DNA of 64,000 nucleotides from a virus, in IMG/VR virus record IMGVR_UViG_3300009155_000044, positions 56,074 through 120,073 of that record, one strand, 5' to 3'. Position 1 is the first letter of the stretch; each line of letters begins with the position of its first letter. The notes under the pieces were generated by a model. The model saw nothing but the letters and a program-made list of their open reading frames with translations, ran no database searches and was not told the origin of the DNA. Of this stretch, positions 49,684 through 57,242 are shown piece after piece. Both the position numbers and the translations under genes were made by a program.

Positions 49684-50305
49684 TCTACTTCGCTTTAATA
49701 ATTCTCAAAAATATATAGCACTCGACACTGAGACAGAAGGACTAAATCTAGTAAAGTCTAGACCATGGCAAGTTGCGTGGATTATTGCAGAAGGCAAACA
49801 AATCAAATCCAAGCACAGTCACTTTATCAAGTGGCCGAATCTAACAGTATCTGAAGGTGCTGCTAAAGTTACTGGATTCTCCATGGAGAAATATGAAAGA
49901 CTCGCAGAAGATCCAATGGAAGTTTTTAATAAGCTAAAGCCTTATCTTTACAATCCAGAGTATAAAATAATTGGGCAGAATCTTCTGGGGTTTGATGTTT
50001 ATATGATTAATATCTGGAGAAAAGAAATGGGATTAAAATCAGACTACTCTTTCATTGATCGAATCATTGATACTAAATCAATTGCTGCTGCAATCTTTAA
50101 AAATATTTGGCCCGATAAGAGCAACTTTACTAGCTGGCAATATAAACTTCTTCATGTTAAAGAGAAGGGTCTTAAAACATCTCAATTGACCTTGCTCAAG
50201 CATTATGGCATCTCATTTGATCAGAGCAAGTTGCACGATGCCCTTTACGATATTGAAATGAACTTCGATATTTTCCTCAAACAAATTTACGACATTGAAA
50301 TATGA
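49673..50305 (+). CDS. dnaQ: DnaQ-like 3'-5' proofreading exonuclease
   Basis: A 210-residue DEDDh exonuclease. Exo I is IALDTETEGLN (D18, E20), Exo II is IIGQNLLGFDVYMINIW (Asp in G-F-D), and Exo III is KLHDALYDIEMNF (H-D-A-x-x-D) near residue 187. It would proofread for the phage polymerase. It overlaps both neighbours (11 nt and an ATGA) and sits between the PHP-domain gene and the polymerase core, the same order as the domains inside the single-chain polymerase PolC. Confidence 0.9.
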   Translation: MNDNLLRFNNSQKYIALDTETEGLNLVKSRPWQVAWIIAEGKQIKSKHSHFIKWPNLTVSEGAAKVTGFSMEKYERLAEDPMEVFNKLKPYLYNPEYKIIGQNLLGFDVYMINIWRKEMGLKSDYSFIDRIIDTKSIAAAIFKNIWPDKSNFTSWQYKLLHVKEKGLKTSQLTLLKHYGISFDQSKLHDALYDIEMNFDIFLKQIYDIEI

Positions 50306-52086
50306 TTACTAGTTTTTCTCCTTACAAAAGTCCATTTCCAGCGGGGGTTAAACTTCCAGAAATTCGTGTAGATCAAAAATACTACGATCTTCTTGGATGC
50401 CAATCAAGCATTTCTAATTTTAACTTTTTGCGCAAGCTTTGCTTTGAAGGCGTTAAGAAGAGAAAAATTGACGAGCTTCCAAACAAGCAAGTTTATTATG
50501 AAAGATTAACAATGGAACTGTCAATCCTAAAGGAATTAGGATTCATTGATTATATTCTTTTGAATTGGGATGTTATCAACTATTGTCATGAGAATAAAAT
50601 CCCAGTGGGTGCGGGGCGTGGAAGTGCTCCAGGCAGTTTAGTCCTGTATTGCATCTCAGTTACAAACATTGATCCAATCAAATACGATCTCTTCTTTGAA
50701 CGATTTGTTTCTAAAAGCAGAGCTAAAATCATTGAAAGCGAAGGAGAGATTTATCTAGACGGATCTCTTCTCGCAGACATTGATAATGACATTAGTTATG
50801 AGCGCAGAAATGAAGTGATTGAATATATTAATAATAAATACAAAGGAAAAACTTCTAAAATTCTCACAATGAACACTTTGAGCGGCAAGCTTTGTGTTAA
50901 AGAGTGTGGAAAAATTGTTGCTGAAATGTCAGAAACAGAGGTGAACATCATTAGTGATTCTATTCCCAAAAAGTTTGGAAAAGTTTTCAAGCTAAAAGAT
51001 GCTTTTGAAGAGAGCGAAGTTTTTAAAACTTTCGCCTTATCTCACAAAAAAGTATATACCATTGCCAACAAACTAGAGGGTTTGAATAAGAATACTGGAG
51101 TTCATCCTTCAGGAATTGCAATTAGTTTTTATAATCTTCCAGACATTATGCCAATCCAAAAGACTGGCGAAGATGCTATTGTATCTGGATACGACATGAA
51201 CAGCGTCTCAGCATTAACTGTTAAATTCGACATCTTAGGACTTAGAACTCTGTCGGTAATTCATGATGTTTGTTCTATGATCGGAATTAACGTGGACGAC
51301 ATTAATGTTGAAGATCCTAGCATTTATGCAGCGATGCAAATCTTGAAAAGTCCCAAGGGATTGTTTCAAATTGAAGCTGATACGAACTTTCGAGTAGCTC
51401 AAAAAGTAGCTCCGAAAAATCTTCAAGAATTATCTGCTGTTGTAGCCTTAGCGCGACCTGGAGCTTTAGACTTTGTTGATCGTTATGCAGACTATTCTCG
51501 CACTGGAGAGTTTCAATCTATTCATCCATTCTTTGATGATGTGCTTTCATCTACTGGTGGATTATGTTTATACCAAGAACAAACACTTCAAATGTGTAAG
51601 AAAATTGGATTCAGCTTGGATGAAGCTGAACAGCTTAGAAGAATTATTGGCAAAAAGAAAGTTGATCAAATGGTTGTCTGGCAAGATAAAATTAAAAATA
51701 AAATTATAGAAAATGATCTAGATCCAATTGTTGGAGATGTTTTTTGGAAGGTTGCATCAGACTCTGCAAATTATAGTTTTAATAAGTGCATTTTTGAAGA
51801 AGAGACGGTTGAATTAGATTCGGGAGAAATAAAAATGTTGAAAGATATTAACTATGGAGATTATATAAAAGCTTTCGATATTCAAAACGAGCAGGATCAT
51901 TATGTTCGAGTATTAGATATAGTGAAAAATGAAAAAGAAATTTTTGAATTTGAAATGGAGAATGGGGTTTCTATCAAATGCTCTATGGAGCATAAGTTTT
52001 TATGTGAGCATGATTTAAAAATGCATCCTATTAAAGATATCCTTGAAAATAATTGGCTAATTATGTGTAATAAGAATATCATTTAG
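50302..52086 (+). CDS. dnaE: DNA polymerase III alpha, N-terminal core fused to IntN
   Basis: A 594-residue chain: 495 residues of C-family polymerase and 99 residues of split-intein N-fragment. The polymerase part starts after the PHP domain. LTMELSILKELGFIDYILLN, VGAGRGSAPGSLVLYCI (residues 101-117) and LADIDNDIS (catalytic Asp pair D159/D161, matching E. coli D401/D403) are clear. VKFDILGLRTLSVI carries the third catalytic Asp (D310, matching D555). YQEQTLQMCKKIGFSLDEAE and ANYSFNK end the extein, and the next residue, Cys496, is the first of the intein. The rest of the polymerase is encoded at 52319, so activity needs protein trans-splicing. Confidence 0.93.
   Translation: MITSFSPYKSPFPAGVKLPEIRVDQKYYDLLGCQSSISNFNFLRKLCFEGVKKRKIDELPNKQVYYERLTMELSILKELGFIDYILLNWDVINYCHENKIPVGAGRGSAPGSLVLYCISVTNIDPIKYDLFFERFVSKSRAKIIESEGEIYLDGSLLADIDNDISYERRNEVIEYINNKYKGKTSKILTMNTLSGKLCVKECGKIVAEMSETEVNIISDSIPKKFGKVFKLKDAFEESEVFKTFALSHKKVYTIANKLEGLNKNTGVHPSGIAISFYNLPDIMPIQKTGEDAIVSGYDMNSVSALTVKFDILGLRTLSVIHDVCSMIGINVDDINVEDPSIYAAMQILKSPKGLFQIEADTNFRVAQKVAPKNLQELSAVVALARPGALDFVDRYADYSRTGEFQSIHPFFDDVLSSTGGLCLYQEQTLQMCKKIGFSLDEAEQLRRIIGKKKVDQMVVWQDKIKNKIIENDLDPIVGDVFWKVASDSANYSFNKCIFEEETVELDSGEIKMLKDINYGDYIKAFDIQNEQDHYVRVLDIVKNEKEIFEFEMENGVSIKCSMEHKFLCEHDLKMHPIKDILENNWLIMCNKNII
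51787..52086 (+). mobile_element. Split intein N-fragment (IntN) in DnaE
   Basis: 99 residues from Cys496 of the chain to the stop at 52084-52086. CIFEEETVELDSGEIKMLKD is block A; GVSIKCSMEHKFLCEHDLKM is block B, with the His of the CSMEH motif. The fragment ends naturally (PIKDILENNWLIMC and six more residues), as in known naturally split IntN pieces, with no endonuclease domain. Confidence 0.88.
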
Positions 52087-52355
52087 TATATTTTTCTTTA
52101 GATTTTGCATTTCCTGAATTTAAAATTGCAATCGAATGCCAAGGAACTTATTTTCATATAGATCCTCGATTCTATCCAAATGGACCATCTGGGAAAATAC
52201 AAAAAAGAAACTTTGGAAGAGATAAATCTAAGAAAAAATTTCTTGACAAAAAGGGTTGGACTATGATAGAGTTATGGGAGACTGAAATAAATAACGAAGA
52301 ATTTAAAAATATTTTAACATGCAAGCTACAAGAATTAAATCTTTTAAACAATTAG
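52074..52355. pseudogene. Decayed Vsr-like homing endonuclease between dnaE halves
   Basis: Plus strand. The 232-nt space between the two dnaE genes, together with the overlap into the IntC gene, carries an open frame without a start codon. It begins EYHLVYFSLDFAFPEFKI and continues AIECQGTYFHIDPRFYPN, then RNFGRDKSKKKFLDKKGW, TMIELWETEINNEEF, ending at TAG 52353-52355. The SLDF, E-x-Q-G, Y-F-H and R-N-x-x-R-D-x-x-K order matches Vsr-like (EDxHD) homing endonucleases known to sit between split intein halves. Two stops lie just upstream and the N-terminal about 40 residues are missing, so it is probably inactive, unless a frameshift joins it to another frame. Confidence 0.75.
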
Positions 52356-52432
52356 GTATTAAAAAAACTATTGATTTGGAAGTCGATTCCATTGATCATA
52401 ATTTTTATCTTAAAAACTTAATTACATCAAAT
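52319..52432 (+). mobile_element. Split intein C-fragment (IntC) in DnaE
   Basis: 38 residues: MQATRIKSFKQLGIKKTIDL, then EVDSIDHNFYLKNLITSN, followed by +1 Ser of the polymerase. The D-x-E-V and D-H-N-F-Y-L blocks match block F of split DnaE inteins. The penultimate residue is Ser instead of the usual His. The insertion point is four residues downstream of the cyanobacterial DnaE split-intein site, as I recall it (Y/CFNKSHS). Confidence 0.88.
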
Positions 52433-53506
52433 TCACATTCGATTTCATATGCGAATCTTGCAGCTATTACAATTTATTTAAAATTCAATTATCCACAACA
52501 GTTTTATTTGAGTCTCTTAAAGTACGCTCAATTTGAACCAAATCCCCATGAAGAAATCTCGAAAATAACACAAGAGCTTCCATTGTTTGGCATCAAGCTT
52601 TTAGCTCCAGACTTGGCTCAGTCTGAAATTGATTTTAAAATTCAAGGAAACGATATTCGTTACGGATTAAACTCTATTAAAGGAGTGTCTACTAAATCAT
52701 TAGAGAGTTTGATTGAGTTTCGCGAAGGGCAGTTCAATAACAAGTACGAGGTCTTTTTAGCTGCCAAGCAAGCAGGGCTTAATATTGGCGTCTTATCCGC
52801 TTTGATTCAAGCTGGGGTACTTGATCACTTCTTGAATAAAGACCGCTGTAGGCTTGTCCTAGAGGCGCAGGCGTTCAACCTACTCACTGACAAGGAGAAG
52901 CGTAGCGTGATAGCTCTTGGAGAGCGCTTCAACTATGATGTTTTGAAGTGCATTCACGAATGCACAACTCAATCTCTTGTAGACGATAACAATAAATTAA
53001 TCTTTTCGGAAAAGAGATTCACCACTTTTAAATCAAAATACGAACCATACAAAGTAATTTATGAAAAAAATCATAAACACTTAAAATTCGCTAATTGGTA
53101 TTTTGAAACTAAGCTACTGGGATACAGTCACTCTACAAACATTAGAGAAGTTTTTACTGAAAACTCTGGAGAAACATTAATTTCTTCTAGTGGAATTTCT
53201 GAGCTTGGAAACAATGAAAAAATTAAATTTGTCGGAACTGTGAGTGATGTAACCTCTAGAACTAGCGCGAGAGGAAATAAATATGCTAGATTAGAAATGT
53301 CTGATGAATCTGGAAATTTGACAGGACTCATGATGGATTCTACGCAAAATGCAACATACTCTAATTTTCTTCAATCTGGCAAGGCTCTTCCCAAAAAAGG
53401 AGAAGTTATCATCTTGACTGGAAGAAAAAGCAATGATATCATCAGCATCAGTAGCCTCTCGCCCTTAGAAGATAAAATTTATATGAAGCTATCTGATATA
53501 AAGTAA
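52319..53506 (+). CDS. dnaE: IntC fused to DNA polymerase III alpha C-terminal part
   Basis: A 395-residue chain. Residues 1-38 are the split-intein C-fragment. From Ser39 (SHSISYANLAAITIYLKFNY) the DnaE sequence resumes exactly where the N-chain stops, at the F-N-K/S-H-S motif. QQFYLSLLKYAQFEPNP, DIRYGLNSIKGVSTKSLESL (helix-hairpin-helix region) and an OB domain (IKFVGTVSDVTSRTSARGNK, then YARLEMSDESGNLTGLMMD) complete the polymerase. The spliced polymerase would have about 852 residues; the PHP domain is supplied by the gene at 48931. The gene starts inside the decayed endonuclease frame. No terminal clamp-binding motif was identified. Confidence 0.92.
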   Translation: MQATRIKSFKQLGIKKTIDLEVDSIDHNFYLKNLITSNSHSISYANLAAITIYLKFNYPQQFYLSLLKYAQFEPNPHEEISKITQELPLFGIKLLAPDLAQSEIDFKIQGNDIRYGLNSIKGVSTKSLESLIEFREGQFNNKYEVFLAAKQAGLNIGVLSALIQAGVLDHFLNKDRCRLVLEAQAFNLLTDKEKRSVIALGERFNYDVLKCIHECTTQSLVDDNNKLIFSEKRFTTFKSKYEPYKVIYEKNHKHLKFANWYFETKLLGYSHSTNIREVFTENSGETLISSSGISELGNNEKIKFVGTVSDVTSRTSARGNKYARLEMSDESGNLTGLMMDSTQNATYSNFLQSGKALPKKGEVIILTGRKSNDIISISSLSPLEDKIYMKLSDIK

Positions 53507-53507
53507 A

Positions 53508-53514
53508 GTGTAAA
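53508..53514 (+). promoter_or_regulatory. GTGTAAA element upstream of Clp gene
   Basis: GTGTAAA ends 5 nt before the first ATG (53520) in the 13-nt gap after dnaE. TAAAAT at 53511-53516 could act as a -10 hexamer, but no -35 is seen at the usual distance. Confidence 0.4.
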
Positions 53515-53519
53515 ATTTT

Positions 53520-55823
53520 ATGATGGATATTAATAATATTAAGTTTACTCCTAGTGTTGAAAGAGCATTCAATGAGGCTAAAATAAAAGTCTCTAGTAGT
53601 GATCAACATATTGTTAATAATTGTTATTTATTTTGCAGCGCATGGCAAAATGCTAATAAAAATTTTAAAGAGTACATTTTTTCTCGCGGACTAGAATTAT
53701 CAGATGAGAAAGTAGATAGATTCATTTCTAGATTTTCTCTAAAGTATCCTTATTTATTTGACTCAGATAAAAAAGAAGTTGTCTTTAGCAGTTCCACTAC
53801 CACTTCAATTGCTGAATCTTTGAGTTTTGCCCATAAAAAGAATAATTATTTTATTGGAGTTGAGCATATATTATATGGAATTCTCAGTACTACAGATGAA
53901 TTTTGCAGTTTTCTTTTAACTCAAGATGTTGATACAGAACATTTTAAAACTTGCATTGAATCTTTTATATCTGGAAATATTTTTGCAGATGATGAGAGCG
54001 AATATGATGATGAGGATGAAGATTATGAAGATGACGATGATGAGTCTCCAGATGGAGTAGCAAATGATTACGGAGATCAAGAATATGGTTATCTGAAAAA
54101 ATTTGGAAGCATTTTAAATGACGAAGTTAATCAACCATCGTTTCCAAAAATTTCTGGGAGAGATTATGAAATTGGATTAATCGAACAGTCTCTTTGTAGA
54201 AAAGTAAAGAGTAATTGTATTCTAGTTGGAGAAGCTGGAACTGGCAAAACTAGCATAGTAGAGGGATTTGCTCAATTGATATCTACCGAAGAGTATTCTG
54301 GACCACTGCAAAACAATAAAATCTACAGTCTCGACATGGGACTCTTGACTGCTGGAACTAGATATAGGGGTCAATTAGAAGATCGCTTAACAAAAGTAAT
54401 TAAACATCTAAAACTGCATAAAGAACTCATTGTTTTCATTGATGAGATTCACACAATGATTGGCACTGGCAATAAAGGGTACTCTTTAGATGTTGCAAAT
54501 ATGATTAAACCCGCTCTTGCTAGAGGAGAAATCAAGTGCATTGGAGCTACAACAATTGAAGAATATAAAAAAGTCTTTGAAAAAGATTCAGCATTAGCTA
54601 GAAGATTTGATGTTATTAACATTGATGAACCATCAAAATCAATGACTAAACAAATGTCAATACAAGCTCTTCCTAGTTATGAAAAATTTCATGAAGTTAA
54701 ATATTCAGAAAATGCTTTAAATTTAACAATTGATTTATGTGAAACTTATTTGCCGCATAAAAGATTTCCTGATAAAGTTTTTGATATTATTGATCAAGTT
54801 TCTGCAAAAACAAAAATCAAAAATAAAAAAAGTACAATTCCCAAAGTGTCTTTAGATTGTATTTATGAAGTAGTTGCTAGTAAAATTAATATTGACGTTG
54901 ATTCTATGAAGCAGAACTATAATAATGCTTTCCATAATTTTGAACTTGATTTAAATAAAAAAATCTTGGGTCAAGAGAAAAACATTTCTAAAATATATAA
55001 TGTTTTAAGCTGCTCAAAATTTGGATTTCAAAAACCTAATAAGCCAATTGCTAGCTTATTTTTTGTAGGACCAACTAGTGTTGGCAAAACTTTTACAGCA
55101 AAAGAAATTGCTTGCAAATTCTACGGTAATCCCAAAAATATTCTTCAATTAAACATGAGTGAATATCAAGAGCCAGCTTCTATTTCTAAACTGATTGGAA
55201 CTAGTGCTGGATATGTTGGATTTGAAGAGGGCGGAATTTTAACAGAATTTGTTCGCAAAAATCCTAATTCTGTTATTCTATTTGATGAAGTAGATAAATG
55301 CCATAAAAATATTCTAGATCTTCTTTTGCAGATTCTTGATGAAGCTTCTATATCTGATAATTTTAATCGTAAAATTAACTTCTCTAGATGCATCGTTATT
55401 ATGACTAGTAACATTGGCAATGAAGATGCTGGGCAAAAGCAAGTTGGATTCATTCCTCAAAAAGTTTCCACTGAAGACTCGTTCTTAGCTTCTGTAAAAA
55501 AATATTTAAGACCAGAACTTATTGCAAGAATCAATGAAATTATTGTTTTTCAAAATTTAGACATCTCTCATTTTCAGCAAATTATTACCTCTAAGCTGAA
55601 TGATATAAAAAGTATTTTGAAGAGCAAGGGTATTGAGTTAATATCTTGTAACAAGACTTTACTTTATCTATCTAGTATTGTTAAAAAAGAAAATAATGCT
55701 CGTAATATCGATTCTATTATGAGAAATCAAATTGAAGCCCCCTTAGCAAAATTCTATTTAAAAAACTCAAAAATCTCAAAAATCTCTATTAAAGTTGTTG
55801 ACAATAAGATCATATTGAGTTAA
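53520..55823 (+). CDS. ClpA/ClpC-like AAA+ unfoldase
   Basis: A 767-residue double-AAA+ protein. The N-terminal about 150 residues form a Clp-N-like helical domain with two repeats, followed by an acidic linker (EYDDEDEDYEDDDDESPDG). D1 has GEAGTGKTS (237-245), IVFIDEIH (D308, E309) and LARRFDVINIDEPS. No ClpB-type middle coiled coil is seen. D2 has GPTSVGKTF (517-525), VILFDEVDKCH and LRPELIARINEI. VGF at 642-644 falls where ClpA and ClpC have the IGL/VGF loop that docks on ClpP. No clpP gene is in the window, so a host protease partner is possible. ATG ATG start. Confidence 0.9.
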   Translation: MMDINNIKFTPSVERAFNEAKIKVSSSDQHIVNNCYLFCSAWQNANKNFKEYIFSRGLELSDEKVDRFISRFSLKYPYLFDSDKKEVVFSSSTTTSIAESLSFAHKKNNYFIGVEHILYGILSTTDEFCSFLLTQDVDTEHFKTCIESFISGNIFADDESEYDDEDEDYEDDDDESPDGVANDYGDQEYGYLKKFGSILNDEVNQPSFPKISGRDYEIGLIEQSLCRKVKSNCILVGEAGTGKTSIVEGFAQLISTEEYSGPLQNNKIYSLDMGLLTAGTRYRGQLEDRLTKVIKHLKLHKELIVFIDEIHTMIGTGNKGYSLDVANMIKPALARGEIKCIGATTIEEYKKVFEKDSALARRFDVINIDEPSKSMTKQMSIQALPSYEKFHEVKYSENALNLTIDLCETYLPHKRFPDKVFDIIDQVSAKTKIKNKKSTIPKVSLDCIYEVVASKINIDVDSMKQNYNNAFHNFELDLNKKILGQEKNISKIYNVLSCSKFGFQKPNKPIASLFFVGPTSVGKTFTAKEIACKFYGNPKNILQLNMSEYQEPASISKLIGTSAGYVGFEEGGILTEFVRKNPNSVILFDEVDKCHKNILDLLLQILDEASISDNFNRKINFSRCIVIMTSNIGNEDAGQKQVGFIPQKVSTEDSFLASVKKYLRPELIARINEIIVFQNLDISHFQQIITSKLNDIKSILKSKGIELISCNKTLLYLSSIVKKENNARNIDSIMRNQIEAPLAKFYLKNSKISKISIKVVDNKIILS

Positions 55824-55827
55824 TATC

Positions 55828-56097
55828 ATGAATATGACTAATACATCTAAACTCAATCAAAAAATTCCATCTTATCTATGCTCCCTGCGCGAGGTAACTA
55901 ATGCTGCCAGAGAGTCTGGTGGCAAATATTTTGGATTAGATACAATTCATGGCGAAACTATCAATGCTCGTTTCTTGGGAGAAACTAATTGTTACATGAC
56001 ATTTTATGATCGCAATGCTTCTATAGTGAGAAGTTTTAATAAAAAGTCTATTGCTAAGGTGCGAATTTGTAAAAATGAATATGTAGTTTGTCGATAG
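55828..56097 (+). CDS. Small hypothetical protein
   Basis: An 89-residue basic protein of unknown family. After a helical start (YLCSLREVTNAARESGG) the rest is strand-rich: INARFLGETNCYMTFYDRNA, then SIAKVRICKNEYVVCR, which suggests a small barrel (SH3- or Sm-like) fold. It lies 4 nt after the Clp gene and just before a strong terminator, so it is co-transcribed with the unfoldase and could be an adaptor or an unrelated passenger. Confidence 0.55.
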   Translation: MNMTNTSKLNQKIPSYLCSLREVTNAARESGGKYFGLDTIHGETINARFLGETNCYMTFYDRNASIVRSFNKKSIAKVRICKNEYVVCR

Positions 56098-56109
56098 GCA
56101 TTAACTCAT

Positions 56110-56139
56110 GGGATGCGCTATTAGCGCATCCCTTTTTTT
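56110..56139 (+). terminator. Strong rho-independent terminator
   Basis: The 9-bp GC-rich stem GGGATGCGC / GCGCATCCC (56110-56118 and 56124-56132) has a TATTA loop and is followed by T7. It ends the replication-Clp transcription unit. Confidence 0.95.
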
Positions 56140-56151
56140 ATATATAAATTT

Positions 56152-57234
56152 ATGGATTTAAAAAATTTACTAAAAAATAAAACTTTCGTTTTTAATAGTG
56201 ATGAGGGATCATCAACTGATTTTGAAGTTGTTTATGAAATTATTAAATTTTGTAAATTAGGAGAAATTTCTAGCGTTGAGTTTGTTACTGCTAATGTTAA
56301 TTATGACTGCTATAAAGTTACAATTGATGATCAATCTTATTTTGTAAAATATAGTTTAGACTCTTCTTATAAAGGATTTCAAAATGAGTATTCTATTTTA
56401 AATACTAATGAGTTTGCTTGGCAACCAACTATTATAGCTCATGGAACGTTAAAATTTGGTGATGAAATTGCTTATTCAGTAACATCTTTTGAATATGCAG
56501 AAACAATAAATGAAACTGGAAGATCTATTATTATAGAATTCTTGCCAGAGTTTATTGAAAATTACTTTTCATTACAAAATAAAAATCTTTCTAGAGATAA
56601 TATAAACTCTTTTTTATCTAGAGTTTTATCAGAGTGTTCAGTAGCTAACTTGCCAGATGAAGTGGTTGAAGTTTTTAAAAGTAAAAATCAAATAGAAACA
56701 ATCAATAAAATTTCTGAAGAAATTAAAAATGATATTAATAATTTTTACAATCCTTTTATTTTAGATAAAAAAGACTTGTGTCATGGAAATTTAAATTTAG
56801 AAAATATTCTATTTAGAGATGATAATTTTAAGTTTGTAAATTTTACAAAGAGTTTTACAAGTAATTTGTACTTGGATGTGGCATCAATAATTATTAATTT
56901 TAATCTTGATAACGCTACTGAAAAACTAATTGTCAAGTCTTTTATAGACTATCAAGACTCAACTCTCTATGAAGAAAAACTTAAAGAATATAATTGCTGC
57001 TATGAAATTATGATTCGAGTAAAAGCTCTAGAGAGTTTATTTGATTTGATTCAAGAAAGCTACTCTCTTGAATCTGAAAGACCATCTAAAATTATGAAAA
57101 TCATTAGTTCTTTTTCTATTAATAGTTCTAGATTTATGAAAATACCAACGTTTAAAAAGCATTATGATTTCATCTATTCAACTATTTTAGAACCAATTAT
57201 TGGACCCAAAGATAAAGAAGAAAATGAAGGATAA
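56152..57234 (+). CDS. APH/choline-kinase-fold pseudokinase
   Basis: A 360-residue protein with the outline of aminoglycoside-phosphotransferase-like kinases. DCYKVTIDDQSYFVKYSLDS is a strand-Lys pattern, LCHGNLNLENILF aligns with the catalytic H-G-D-x-x-x-x-N loop, and FKFVNFTKSF aligns with the metal-binding D-F-x block. Both essential aspartates are Asn, so phosphotransfer is unlikely; it may bind a ligand or be structural. The active version of this fold in the window is the C-terminal module at 36674-38545. The gene lies alone between a terminator and the convergent fibre gene, with AT-rich leader DNA 12 nt after the T-run. Confidence 0.65.
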   Translation: MDLKNLLKNKTFVFNSDEGSSTDFEVVYEIIKFCKLGEISSVEFVTANVNYDCYKVTIDDQSYFVKYSLDSSYKGFQNEYSILNTNEFAWQPTIIAHGTLKFGDEIAYSVTSFEYAETINETGRSIIIEFLPEFIENYFSLQNKNLSRDNINSFLSRVLSECSVANLPDEVVEVFKSKNQIETINKISEEIKNDINNFYNPFILDKKDLCHGNLNLENILFRDDNFKFVNFTKSFTSNLYLDVASIIINFNLDNATEKLIVKSFIDYQDSTLYEEKLKEYNCCYEIMIRVKALESLFDLIQESYSLESERPSKIMKIISSFSINSSRFMKIPTFKKHYDFIYSTILEPIIGPKDKEENEG

Positions 57235-57242
57235 TTCGATGC

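Noticed and set aside
52087-52318. Simple frameshift or sequencing error splitting one continuous dnaE-intein gene
   Set aside because: IntN ends naturally after its conserved blocks, IntC begins with its own ATG, and the space between encodes endonuclease blocks in a third frame, as in known split-intein loci. One base change would not restore a single frame.
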